From Bryobacteraceae bacterium (GTDB taxonomy: Bacteria > Acidobacteriota > Terriglobia > Bryobacterales > Bryobacteraceae), in contig JASHWA010000110.1 in assembly GCA_030044325.1 (NCBI GenBank), forward strand, positions 1 to 9,848: a stretch of 9,848 nucleotides of DNA. The letters are read 5' to 3'. The notes beneath the pieces were generated by a model. The model was not told where the DNA came from. It saw only the letters and a list, made by a program, of their open reading frames with translations, and made no database searches. Position numbers and translations under genes: made by a program. Of the stretch, positions 1 to 7,614 are shown piece after piece. Position 1 is the stretch's first letter. Each line of letters starts with the position of its first letter.

Positions 1-307
1 AGACCACGTCCGGATTCGATAGCGAAACGTCCAGCGCTCCCATCGACGCGGCGGCAAAAAATCCGTCGCTTACGTTGTTCCAGGTGTGCCCGGCGTCGGT
101 GGTTTTCCACACGCCTCCGCCGGTCGATCCCATATAAAAAGTAAACGGCTGCGAAGGAACGCCGGTCACCGCGGTCACGCGTCCGCCGCGGTACGGACCG
201 ATCAGGCGGTAGCGCATTCCGCTCCACATCGCTGTTTTGAAGTTTTGCGCGAGAGCGAGAACAGAGAACGCGACGAGGACAACGGCGCAACGGATCGAGA
301 GCTTCAT
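1..307 (-). CDS. Secreted BNR/VPS10 (sortilin-like) beta-propeller protein, N-terminal part
   Basis: The reverse strand reads without a stop from an ATG at 307-305 to the window edge, giving 102 codons of a longer gene. Residues 1-20 form a signal peptide (basic MKLSIR start, hydrophobic core, LALA before Q21), so the product is exported. The mature start carries RLIGPYRGGRV (residues 34-44), then GGGVWKTTDAGHTW (about 65-78), a BNR/Asp-box type motif, then a segment like SMGALDVSLSNPDVV. This matches the opening of the large secreted proteins annotated as BNR/Asp-box or VPS10/sortilin-like 'glycosyl hydrolase' in Acidobacteriota; they are seven-bladed propellers of roughly 1,000 residues, usually without proven enzymatic activity. 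GAGGA lies five bases before the chosen ATG; two in-frame ATGs 12 and 15 bases further upstream are alternatives. The gene is divergent from the GH63 operon. Family assignment is firm, function unknown. Confidence 0.88.
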   Translation of the reverse strand, partial: MKLSIRCAVVLVAFSVLALAQNFKTAMWSGMRYRLIGPYRGGRVTAVTGVPSQPFTFYMGSTGGGVWKTTDAGHTWNNVSDGFFAAASMGALDVSLSNPDVV

Positions 308-317
308 ATCGGTCCTC

Positions 318-323
318 ATCATA
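318..323 (-). promoter_or_regulatory. Candidate -10 box of the BNR protein gene
   Basis: The minus strand reads TATGAT here, five of six matches to the sigma-70 -10 consensus, ending ten bases before the ATG at 307. No good -35 box sits 16-18 bases upstream. If real, the leader would be only a few bases long and the GAGGA would lie at or before the transcription start, so the evidence for one argues against the other. Confidence 0.25.
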
Positions 324-342
324 TCGCGATGGGCGATCCTCA

Positions 343-371
343 TTCACCCGCGCCGGTTCGCGGGCTAAACT
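343..371 (+). promoter_or_regulatory. Candidate promoter of the GH63-priA-GNAT operon
   Basis: TTCACC (343-348; four of six to TTGACA) and TAAACT (366-371; four of six to TATAAT) are spaced by exactly 17 bases. The hexamer ends eight bases before the ATG at 380, and no Shine-Dalgarno sequence lies between, so the transcript is probably leaderless or nearly so. A perfect inverted repeat fills the spacer between the two boxes. Confidence 0.45.
347..364. promoter_or_regulatory. Inverted repeat inside the promoter spacer, possible operator
   Basis: CCCGCG (347-352) and CGCGGG (359-364) are perfect inverted copies separated by CCGGTT. The palindrome lies between the candidate -35 and -10 boxes of the GH63 operon and also upstream of the divergent BNR gene, the position expected for a repressor site acting on one or both genes. 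Six-base GC-only palindromes are common by chance in this composition, so the call is tentative. Confidence 0.25.
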
Positions 372-379
372 GAAATTTT

Positions 380-2995
380 ATGGACGCCGAAAAACGCCGC
401 CTGGTCGCCGCCGGACGGCGCGAGGTCCACTGGCGCCGCTGGGGACCCTACCTGAGCGAACGCGCCTGGGGCACCGTTCGCGAGGATTATTCGCCCGACG
501 GAACCGCGTGGGAATATTTTCCCTTCGAACACGCCCACCTGCGCGCCTTCCGCTGGGGCGAAGATGGCATCGCCGGCTTCTGCGACAATCATCAGCGATT
601 ATGTTTCGCCCCGGTTTTCTGGAACGGCCGCGATCCCATCCTCAAGGAGCGCCTCTTCGGGCTTTCAAATCACCAGGGAAATCACGGCGAGGATGTGAAA
701 GAGCTGTATTACTACCTCGACGGCACGCCCACCCACTCCTACATGAAGGCGCTGTACAAATACCCGCAGGCCGCGTTCCCTTATGAGCAGCTCATCGAAG
801 CGAACCGCGGCCGCACCCGCGACGAGCCCGAATACGAGCTGATCGACACCGGAATTTTCGAAAACAATCGTTATTTCGATATCTTCATCGAATACGCCAA
901 AGCCGATCCGGACGATATTCTCATTCGCATCACCGTGACCAATCGCGGTCCCGATCCCGCCCCGCTCGACGTCCTGCCGACACTGTGGTTTCGTAATACC
1001 TGGACGTGGTCGGGCTCGAACGAGCGGCCGTCGCTCACCGCACGGGATGGCGCAATCGGGATCGATCACCCGAAGCTCGGCGCCTACCGCTTCACCTGTG
1101 ACGGGCGTCCGCCGCTTCTGTTCACCGAAAACGATTCGAATACCCGCGCCTTATGGGCGTCGGGCGATGCGCGCTATACCAAGGATGCGTTTCACCAGCG
1201 CGTGGTTCACGCGAGCGCCGCCGCGGTGAATCCGGCCGGGCGCGGCACCAAGGCCTGCGCCTGGTATCGCTTCGATCTCGCGCCCGGACAAACCGAAGTC
1301 ATCCGCATGCGTCTCACCGCGCGCACCGATTCGACGCGTCTGATTCGTGATTTCGACGGCATGGTCGCGACCCGCCTCGCCGAAGCCGACGAATTCTACA
1401 GCTTCGCTCCCGCGGCCCTTTCAGCCGATGCCAGGCGTGTGCAGCGCCAGGCATTCGCCGGCCTGCTGTGGTCCAAGCAATTTTACAACATGGTGGTGGA
1501 GCGCTGGATCAAAGGAGATCCGGGCGAGCCCGTTCCGCCGCCCTGCCGTGCCGACTGCCGCAACGCCCAGTGGGTTCATCTCTTCAATGAAGACGTCGTC
1601 TCCATGCCGGACACCTGGGAGTATCCCTGGTACGCCGCCTGGGACCTCGCGTTTCACATGATCCCCTTCGCCCTGCTCGATCCCGATTTCGCCAAGACCC
1701 AGTTGCGCCTGTTTCTGCGCGAGTGGTACATGCATCCCAACGGCCAGCTTCCCGCCTACGAATGGAACTTCGGCGACGTCAATCCCCCGGTGCATGCCTG
1801 GGCGTGCTGGCGCGTTTTTCAGATCGACCGCAAGCTCGCGGGGCAGCCGGATTACGAGTTCCTCGAAAGCGTGTTCCACAAATTGCTGATGAATTTCACC
1901 TGGTGGGTGAACCGCAAGGATTCCGAGGGCAACAACATTTTCGAGGGCGGATTTCTGGGGCTCGACAATATCGGGATTTTCGACCGCAGCAAACCCCTGC
2001 CCGAGGGCGGACTGCTGGAGCAATCCGACGCCACCAGCTGGATGGCGATGTTCTGCCTCAACATGCTCAAAATCGCGCTGGAGTTAGCCGCCAAAGTCGA
2101 TCGCATTTATGAGGATATCGCCAGCAAATTCTTCGAACATTTTTTGTATATCGCGCACGCGATGAGCGGCGACGGCGATCTCGGGCTGTGGGACGAAATC
2201 GATGATTTTTTCTACGACCGTTTCCGCATGCCCGACGGACGCTGCCTGCGGCTGCGCGTGCGCTCGATGGTGGGCCTTATCCCGCTGTTCGCGGTGGACA
2301 CCATCGAGCCGGAAGTCATCGCGCAGCTCGACGGTTTCCGCGGCCGCATGGAATGGTTCATCGAGCACCGTCCGGACCTGGCCGCGAACGTGGCCTCGCT
2401 TTCGCACGAAGGCGTGGCCTCGCGGCGCCTGCTCAGCCTGGTGACGCGCCAACGTCTGGTGTGTGTGCTCCGGCGCATGCTCGATGAAAGCGAATTCTTG
2501 TCGCCCCACGGGGTGCGGTCATTATCCCGGTTCCACGCGCAGAATCCGTTCTATCTGAAACTCGACGGGCAGGATTACGGAGTCGGCTACGAACCGGCGG
2601 AGTCGCGTTTCCCGCATTTCGGCGGAAATTCCAATTGGCGCGGGCCGGTGTGGTTTCCGGTGAACTATCTTTTGATCGAATCCTTGCAGCGCTATCACTA
2701 TTATTTCGGCGACGAGATGAAAATGGAGTTTCCCACCGGTTCCGGCATCGAGATGGACCTGGGCGAAATCGCGGCCGAGCTATCGCGCCGCCTTTCGCGT
2801 ATTTTTCTGCGCAACGGAGACGGCGAACGTCCGGTTTATGGCGGAGTGAATAAGCTGCAAAAAGATCCGAATTTCAAAGATTATTTGCTCTTTTACGAAT
2901 ATTTTCACGGCGACAACGGCGCCGGCATCGGCGCGAGCCATCAGACCGGCTGGACCGCGCTGGTGGCCAAGCTCCTGCAACAGAGCGGAGAATAA
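380..2995 (+). CDS. GH63-family (MGH1-like) glucosidase, cytoplasmic
   Basis: The 871-residue product belongs to the GH63-like glucosidase group, related to processing alpha-glucosidase I, YgjK and mannosylglycerate hydrolase: inverting enzymes with an (alpha/alpha)6 barrel. An N-terminal beta-rich domain (about 1-340) contains KELYYYLDGTPTHSYMKALY (107-126) and is followed by the barrel (about 345-871). Visible barrel motifs are WYAAWDLAFH (417-426), YEWNFGDVNPP (460-470), NWRGPVWFPVNYLL (752-765) and FYEYF-HGDNGAGIGASHQTGW (838-858). By comparison with GH63/GH37, D422 is the likely general acid and E840 the likely base; this is inference from motif position. There is no signal peptide or membrane segment, so it should act on a cytoplasmic glucoside, which cannot be named from sequence. 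The ATG at 380 has no Shine-Dalgarno; TAAACT eight bases upstream suggests a leaderless message. The stop overlaps priA as TAATG. Confidence 0.85.
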   Translation: MDAEKRRLVAAGRREVHWRRWGPYLSERAWGTVREDYSPDGTAWEYFPFEHAHLRAFRWGEDGIAGFCDNHQRLCFAPVFWNGRDPILKERLFGLSNHQGNHGEDVKELYYYLDGTPTHSYMKALYKYPQAAFPYEQLIEANRGRTRDEPEYELIDTGIFENNRYFDIFIEYAKADPDDILIRITVTNRGPDPAPLDVLPTLWFRNTWTWSGSNERPSLTARDGAIGIDHPKLGAYRFTCDGRPPLLFTENDSNTRALWASGDARYTKDAFHQRVVHASAAAVNPAGRGTKACAWYRFDLAPGQTEVIRMRLTARTDSTRLIRDFDGMVATRLAEADEFYSFAPAALSADARRVQRQAFAGLLWSKQFYNMVVERWIKGDPGEPVPPPCRADCRNAQWVHLFNEDVVSMPDTWEYPWYAAWDLAFHMIPFALLDPDFAKTQLRLFLREWYMHPNGQLPAYEWNFGDVNPPVHAWACWRVFQIDRKLAGQPDYEFLESVFHKLLMNFTWWVNRKDSEGNNIFEGGFLGLDNIGIFDRSKPLPEGGLLEQSDATSWMAMFCLNMLKIALELAAKVDRIYEDIASKFFEHFLYIAHAMSGDGDLGLWDEIDDFFYDRFRMPDGRCLRLRVRSMVGLIPLFAVDTIEPEVIAQLDGFRGRMEWFIEHRPDLAANVASLSHEGVASRRLLSLVTRQRLVCVLRRMLDESEFLSPHGVRSLSRFHAQNPFYLKLDGQDYGVGYEPAESRFPHFGGNSNWRGPVWFPVNYLLIESLQRYHYYFGDEMKMEFPTGSGIEMDLGEIAAELSRRLSRIFLRNGDGERPVYGGVNKLQKDPNFKDYLLFYEYFHGDNGAGIGASHQTGWTALVAKLLQQSGE

Positions 2996-5403
2996 TGCCC
3001 GCCTATTGCGACGTCAGCCTGCCCGTTCCGCTCGACCAGCCGTTCACCTACGCGCTGCCCGAAACGCTGCGGCATCGCGTGCGGACCGGCTGCCGCGTGC
3101 TGGTGCCGTTCGGCGCGCGAAAGCTCGCCGGCGTGGTGGTGCGCACGCATGACGAACATCCCGCCGCGGCGGCGCGCGAAGCGCTGCGTCTGCTCGATGA
3201 GGAGCCCGCGCTCAACGACGAGCTGCTGAATCTCGGCCGCTGGATCGCGTCGTATTATTGCGCGCCGCTCGGCGAGACTCTGCGCGCGATGACGCCGCTG
3301 GCGGGCGAAATCCGGCGCGGGAAAATTTATTCGCTGACGCCCGGCGGGCGCGACGCGGCGCGCCAGCTTCATCTTTCCGAAAACGGCGCCGACCCGGCTT
3401 CCGAGATTCTGCGCATGCTCGACGCGCGTCCGCTTTCCGGCGCCTACCTGGCGCGCAAGATCGAAAAGGCGGCCCACGCGCTGCGCTCGCTTGAAAAACG
3501 CGGCTTCATCGCGGCCGAAGATGTCGCGGCCGAGCGCGATCCCTTGCGCGCGTCCTCGGCGCGGCTGCGCGTCGAATTTCTCGCGCGCGCGACCGGAACA
3601 ATCCCCAAAATCGAGCGCGAGCTGCTTTCCTACCTCGAACTGCACCCGGGAACGCATAACCTCGCCGAACTGGAAACCGTGATCCCCAGATCCGGACGCG
3701 CGGCCCGGTCGCTTGCGCGCCGCGGCCTGGCGAAACTCGCGCTCCAACCGCTTCACGCCTCCGCCGCCGCGCCGGACGCGCCGCGGGTGCTCAACCCGCA
3801 TCAGCAGGAGGCGTTCGACAAAATCCGCGCCGCCATCGAGGCGAAACAATTCGAGACATTTTTGTTGCAAGGCGTGACGGGATCGGGAAAGACCGAAGTG
3901 TATCTGCGCGCCATCGATGCGGCGCTCGCCGAGGGGCGCAGCGCGATCATGCTGGTTCCCGAAATCGGCTTGACGCCCGCGGTCGCCGCGCAGTTTTTTG
4001 AGCGTTTCGGCGAACGCGTCGCGATTCTGCATTCCGCGTTTCACGACTCCGAGCGCGCCCAGCAGTGGCGCCGCATTCGCGCGGGCGAAGCGGGGGTGGT
4101 CGTCGCGACGCGCTCTGGGATTTTCGCGCCGGTGCGGAACCTGGGCTTGATCGTGGTCGACGAGGAGCACGATCAGAGCTACAAACAGCAGGAAACGCCG
4201 CGTTATCACGGCCGCGACGTGGCCATCGTCCGCGCGCGCGACGCCGGCGCGGTGGTGGTGCTCGGCTCCGCCACGCCCAGCCTGGAAAGCCGCTACAACG
4301 CCGATCGCGGAAAATATCAGCGCCTGCTTTTGCCGGAGCGCATTGAAAAGCGCCCGCTGCCGAAGGTCCAATTGATCGACATGCGCGAGGAATTTCTCGA
4401 AACACGCAAGCAGGCGACCTTCTCTCGCGATCTCGTCGAAGCCGTCACCGCGCGCCTCGAAAACGGCGAGCAGGCCATGCTGCTGCTCAATCGCCGCGGA
4501 TTTTCAAGCTTCGTCGCCTGCCGCGCCTGCGGCGAGCGCGTTCAATGCCGCAACTGTTCCGTCACCATGACGTACCATCGCCGCGACCGGCGCATGCTGT
4601 GCCATTACTGCAACTGGTCGGCCAAGGTCCCCGACCGCTGCCCCCAATGCGAGAGCGACTTCATGCAGTTCATCGGCCTCGGTTCGGAGCGCGTCGAAGA
4701 TGAGCTGCACGGTGCGTTTCCCAAAGCGCGCATCGCCCGGCTCGATCGCGATACCGTGGGCGGCAAGCGCGATTATGAAACCATCCTCTCCGCGTTTCGC
4801 GCGGGCGATTACGACATTCTGGTCGGCACGCAGATGATCGCCAAGGGCCACGATATTCCCAACGTCACGCTGGTGGGCGTGGTCAGCGCGGATATCGGCC
4901 TGGGCCTTCCCGATTTTCGCGCGGCCGAGCGGACCTTTCAGCTGCTCACCCAGGCCGCCGGGCGGGCGGGCCGCGGCGAAACGCCGGGCATCGTGCTCAT
5001 TCAGACCATCAATCCCGACCATTACGCCATCCGCTTCGCGGCCGCACAGGACTACGAAGCGTTTTACGCCAAAGAAATCGAGTTTCGCCGCATGATGTCG
5101 TATCCGCCCTACGCCGCGCTGGCGAGCGTGGTGGTTCGCGCGGCCCAGGAAGAGGAAGCGCTCACGCGCAGCGCCGCGCTCGGCCGCCTGCTTCAGCCGC
5201 CGCCCCCAGGCCTGAAAGTTCTGGGGCCCGCGGCCGCCGCGCTCGCGCGCATCAAAAACGAGTATCGTTATCAGATGCTGCTAAAATCCTCAAGCCGCAA
5301 GCTGCTCAATCAGACCCTGCGCGAGTTGCAGCGCTTCGCCGCGGCGGAAAAATGGAATCCGGCCACGCTCGCCATCGACGTCGACCCCGTCACCATTCTC
5401 TAA
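2995..5403 (+). CDS. priA: Primosomal protein N' (replication restart helicase PriA)
   Basis: The 802-residue product is PriA, the superfamily 2 3'-5' DNA helicase that recognises abandoned replication forks and reloads the replisome through DnaB. The 3'-end-binding domain is at about 1-105 (CDVSLPVPLDQPFTYALP at 5-22). The helicase core has Walker A GVTGSGKT (293-300), DEEHD (389-393), GSATPSLESRY (424-434) and QAAGRAGR (653-660). Eight cysteines (509, 512, 518, 521, 536, 539, 549, 552) form the expected pair of zinc sites. The C-terminal domain includes SYPPYAALA (702-710). At 802 residues it is longer than E. coli PriA (732); the extra length falls mainly in the winged-helix/linker region, about 110-260. 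All key residues are present, so it should be active. GGAG lies four bases before the ATG, which overlaps the upstream stop by one base, implying translational coupling. Confidence 0.97.
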   Translation: MPAYCDVSLPVPLDQPFTYALPETLRHRVRTGCRVLVPFGARKLAGVVVRTHDEHPAAAAREALRLLDEEPALNDELLNLGRWIASYYCAPLGETLRAMTPLAGEIRRGKIYSLTPGGRDAARQLHLSENGADPASEILRMLDARPLSGAYLARKIEKAAHALRSLEKRGFIAAEDVAAERDPLRASSARLRVEFLARATGTIPKIERELLSYLELHPGTHNLAELETVIPRSGRAARSLARRGLAKLALQPLHASAAAPDAPRVLNPHQQEAFDKIRAAIEAKQFETFLLQGVTGSGKTEVYLRAIDAALAEGRSAIMLVPEIGLTPAVAAQFFERFGERVAILHSAFHDSERAQQWRRIRAGEAGVVVATRSGIFAPVRNLGLIVVDEEHDQSYKQQETPRYHGRDVAIVRARDAGAVVVLGSATPSLESRYNADRGKYQRLLLPERIEKRPLPKVQLIDMREEFLETRKQATFSRDLVEAVTARLENGEQAMLLLNRRGFSSFVACRACGERVQCRNCSVTMTYHRRDRRMLCHYCNWSAKVPDRCPQCESDFMQFIGLGSERVEDELHGAFPKARIARLDRDTVGGKRDYETILSAFRAGDYDILVGTQMIAKGHDIPNVTLVGVVSADIGLGLPDFRAAERTFQLLTQAAGRAGRGETPGIVLIQTINPDHYAIRFAAAQDYEAFYAKEIEFRRMMSYPPYAALASVVVRAAQEEEALTRSAALGRLLQPPPPGLKVLGPAAAALARIKNEYRYQMLLKSSSRKLLNQTLRELQRFAAAEKWNPATLAIDVDPVTIL

Positions 5404-6186
5404 ATGGCCGATTTCCTCATCATTGACGAAAATCTGCGCGCCGCCATGCGCTTCTTCGGAAACGCCACCGGCTCCGGCGAAATCTGCGAGCTCGACGGCG
5501 CCGTCGCCATGTATTCCGGGCTCGATTACGGGGTTTTCAATATCGCGCTGCTGACGCGTCCGGTGAGCGGAAACGAGCTCGAAGCCCGTCTCCACGCCAT
5601 GGCGCGATTTTTTCGCGAGCGCACCCTCCGCTGGTCGGTGTGGGTGTGCGAGGATCTGCTCGATCCCGCGCTGCGCCGGCACGCGCGCGAAGTCTTCGCA
5701 AAATTCGGCCTGCGCACGATTTCCAATCCTCCCGGGATGATCGCCGATCGCCTGCTTCCGCCCGTTCGCCCGCTGCCGCCGATCGAATTCCGCCGCGTGA
5801 ACGATCCCAAGTCGCGCAAGGCGTTCACCGAGCTGACCTCGCTTTCCTTCGACATTCCGTACATGGTCGCAAAGGCGGTGTATTCGCGCGCCGGCGCCTG
5901 GGACGGCGAATACCAGGGATTCGTGGCTTACGCCGGTGCGGAATTGGTCGCGATCGTTGCGATGGTCGCCGCGGCGGACGCGATCGGAGTGTACTCGCTC
6001 GCCACCGTGCCGGACTCCCGGCGAAGAGGATACGGAGAAGCGCTGCTGCGCGCGGCCGCGTCGCAGACGGCGGCGCAAACCGGCCTTTCGCGCCTGGTGC
6101 TGCAATCGACCGAGGCCGGCTACAACCTATATAAGACGATGGGCTTCCGCGACGCGACCCGGTTCAGCGTGTATTTGACGCGATGA
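5404..6186 (+). CDS. GNAT family N-acetyltransferase with a separate N-terminal domain
   Basis: The C-terminal half of this 260-residue protein is a GNAT acetyltransferase, which moves an acetyl group from acetyl-CoA to an amine. It shows the acetyl-CoA pyrophosphate loop RRRGYGEALL (206-215), the preceding strand IGVYSLATVPDSR (194-206), and the final LQSTEAGYNLYKTMGF (233-248) followed by a short strand. Residues 1-125 form a second domain with YGVFNIALL (42-50) and RWSVWVCEDLLD (76-87), which I take to be a degenerate GNAT-like or substrate-selecting domain; the substrate is not predictable. There is no signal peptide. The ATG follows the priA stop with no gap and has no Shine-Dalgarno sequence, so translation probably depends on ribosomes finishing priA. 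The next gene is 214 bases away behind a repeat region, so this is likely the last gene of the operon. Confidence 0.88.
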   Translation: MADFLIIDENLRAAMRFFGNATGSGEICELDGAVAMYSGLDYGVFNIALLTRPVSGNELEARLHAMARFFRERTLRWSVWVCEDLLDPALRRHAREVFAKFGLRTISNPPGMIADRLLPPVRPLPPIEFRRVNDPKSRKAFTELTSLSFDIPYMVAKAVYSRAGAWDGEYQGFVAYAGAELVAIVAMVAAADAIGVYSLATVPDSRRRGYGEALLRAAASQTAAQTGLSRLVLQSTEAGYNLYKTMGFRDATRFSVYLTR

Positions 6187-6379
6187 GTTTGTGGTTGAGA
6201 GTTTGCGGTCTGTGGTTTGTGGTTTGTCGTCGGCTGTGGGTAATGCTCCTCTCGCACAGAACCGACGACCAACCACCAACCGCTACCCACCAACCGCTAC
6301 CCACCAACCGCCACCCACCAACCACCAACCACCAACCACCAGCCGCTAACCACCAGCCACCAACCGCTAACCACTAACC
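6187..6379. repeat. Heptameric tandem repeat region with a strand switch
   Basis: Starting directly after the GNAT stop, seven G/T-rich 7-bp units run from 6187 to 6235 (GTTTGTG, GTTTGCG, GTCTGTG and variants). After a short linker, seventeen C/A-rich units run from 6261 to 6379 without a phase break (mostly ACCAACC, alternating with GCTACCC, GCTAACC, ACCAGCC). The reverse complement of GTTTGTG is CACAAAC, one base from CACCAAC, a phase of the right-hand unit, so the two arrays are inverted versions of one repeat. Any reading frame through it gives artificial seven-residue periodic peptides (NHQPPTA type). It fills most of the gap between the GNAT and TPR genes. Its role is unknown; replication slippage and folding are likely properties. 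Confidence 0.9.
6212..6283 (+). terminator. Long imperfect hairpin at the array switch point, possible transcription or mRNA-end signal
   Basis: CTGTG (6234-6238) pairs with CACAG (6255-6259) and GTCGTCGG (6226-6233) with CCGACGAC (6262-6269), separated by a two-base bulge. Pairing then continues outward to about 6212/6283 with two T/C mismatches. This gives some 24 pairs around a 16-base loop, starting 25 bases after the GNAT stop. No U-tract follows, so it is not a classical intrinsic terminator; it could stabilise the 3' end of the priA-GNAT transcript. Confidence 0.5.
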
Positions 6380-6382
6380 CGA

Positions 6383-6388
6383 TAAAAT
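6383..6388 (+). promoter_or_regulatory. Candidate -10 box of the TPR gene
   Basis: TAAAAT (five of six to TATAAT) lies 12 bases before the ATG at 6401, immediately after the last heptamer repeat. The matching -35 position falls inside the C/A-rich array and shows no TTGACA-like hexamer. It also contains the in-frame TAA that limits how far the TPR start could extend upstream. No Shine-Dalgarno sequence is visible. Confidence 0.35.
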
Positions 6389-6400
6389 CGAAACAGAGTC

Positions 6401-7609
6401 ATGTGGTTTTTTCTCGTGCTCCTCGTCGCCCAGGCGCCCGATTATCAGGCCGAGGGAACCAAAGCGCTCGACGCGAGGCAATACCAGGCGGCCGTCGATC
6501 TGTTCACCCAAGCGGTCGCCGCCGATCCCAAGGATTACGCCGCGCACTTTCAGCTTGCGCTCGCCTATAGCCTGCTGGGGAAGGACGCCGAAGCGGTCGC
6601 CGAGTACAAATCCACGCTCGAATTGAAGCCGGAGCTTTACGAAGCCGAATTGAACGAGGGGATCTGCCTTCTGCGCATGAAAGATCCCGCCTCCGCGCTG
6701 CCGCTGCTTCAAAAGGCCACCGAACAGAAGCCGAAAGAGTTTCGCCCGGCATACTATTACGCGCAAGCGCTGCTCGATCACGGCGATGCGGATCGGGCGC
6801 AGCCCGCGTTTACCGCCGCGATCGCGTTGAATGCCGCCTCGGCGCCGGCCGAGCTCGGATTGGCCGAATCGTTCGCGCGCTCGAATCGCCTCGCCGAAGC
6901 CGAGCCGCATTATCGCAAGGCTGCCGAAATCGATCCGGCCTACAAACCCAGCCTGCTGCATCTCGCAGAGCTTTACGAGCAGGCGCATCAGAGCGCGGCC
7001 GCAATTGCAATTTATCGGGAATTTCCCGCGGACCCCGGGGCGCAGGAACGCATGGGCGCGCTGCTTGCGGAATCCGGCGATGCGCGCGATGCGATTCCCG
7101 CGCTCGAAACGGCCGTCGCGAAATCGCCCACCGCGGCCAATCGCGTCGCGCTCGCGCAGGCTTACGCGAAAAGCGGGCATCCGGAAAAGGCGGTCCCGCT
7201 GGTGGAGCAGGCGCTCGCTTCGCAGCCCGGCGATTTCGATCTGCGCATGTACTACGGCCGGCTCCTGCGCGATCAGCGCAGGTTTTCCGATGCCCAGCAG
7301 CAGTTTCTCGCCGCGTCGAAGCTGAAGCCCAACGACGTTCAGCCATGGAATGAGCTGACCGGCGTGCTGGTGACCGCGCAGCAATATCCGCAGGCGCTCG
7401 CGGCGCTCGACCGGGTGCGCGCGCTTGGCGGCGAAACTCCCGCGCATTATTTTTTGCGCGCCATCTCCTACGATCATCTGCACCAGCTCAAGGAAGCGCT
7501 GGCGAACTACAAACTTTTCCTGGAAAATAGTAACGGCAAGAATCCGAATGAAGAGTTTCAGGCGCGCCAGCGCTCGCGAATCATTCAGGACGAGTTGAGG
7601 CGGCAATAA
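6401..7609 (+). CDS. Exported TPR-repeat protein
   Basis: The 402-residue product is nearly all tetratricopeptide repeats, about eleven from residue 12 to 377, each with the W/Y-L-G-Y-A-P spacing; clear units include YQAAVDLFTQAVAADPKD (28-45), EAVAEYKSTLELKP (64-77) and FSDAQQQFLAASKLKPND (295-312). TPR solenoids bind other proteins and have no catalysis of their own. Residues 1-12 (MWFFLVLLVAQA) form a short hydrophobic start, probably a signal peptide or anchor, though it lacks the usual basic residue. An in-frame TAA at 6383-6385 makes 6401 the only ATG, so the missing charge is real. The C-terminus is basic (residues 389-402). It stands between two structured DNA regions and upstream of two small exported proteins, with which it may share an envelope role. 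The partner is unknown. Confidence 0.85.
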   Translation: MWFFLVLLVAQAPDYQAEGTKALDARQYQAAVDLFTQAVAADPKDYAAHFQLALAYSLLGKDAEAVAEYKSTLELKPELYEAELNEGICLLRMKDPASALPLLQKATEQKPKEFRPAYYYAQALLDHGDADRAQPAFTAAIALNAASAPAELGLAESFARSNRLAEAEPHYRKAAEIDPAYKPSLLHLAELYEQAHQSAAAIAIYREFPADPGAQERMGALLAESGDARDAIPALETAVAKSPTAANRVALAQAYAKSGHPEKAVPLVEQALASQPGDFDLRMYYGRLLRDQRRFSDAQQQFLAASKLKPNDVQPWNELTGVLVTAQQYPQALAALDRVRALGGETPAHYFLRAISYDHLHQLKEALANYKLFLENSNGKNPNEEFQARQRSRIIQDELRRQ

Positions 7610-7614
7610 TGACT

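Noticed and set aside
86..373. Plus-strand 95-residue frame at the left edge
   Set aside because: It is antisense to the BNR protein gene, which has a signal peptide, ribosome binding site and family motifs.
2941..4371. Long minus-strand open frame (476 residues) opposite priA
   Set aside because: It is fully antisense to a complete PriA with all motifs. Its Arg/Ala/His-rich composition is what a GC-rich codon pattern yields on the opposite strand, and no domain is recognisable.
6183..6377. Plus-strand frame giving a CGLWFVVC then NHQPPTA-type peptide
   Set aside because: It is a translation of the heptamer repeats; the seven-residue periodicity follows from the 7-bp DNA unit, and it overlaps the GNAT stop.
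6187..6379. CRISPR array
   Set aside because: The unit is 7 bp with no spacers, and no cas gene is present.
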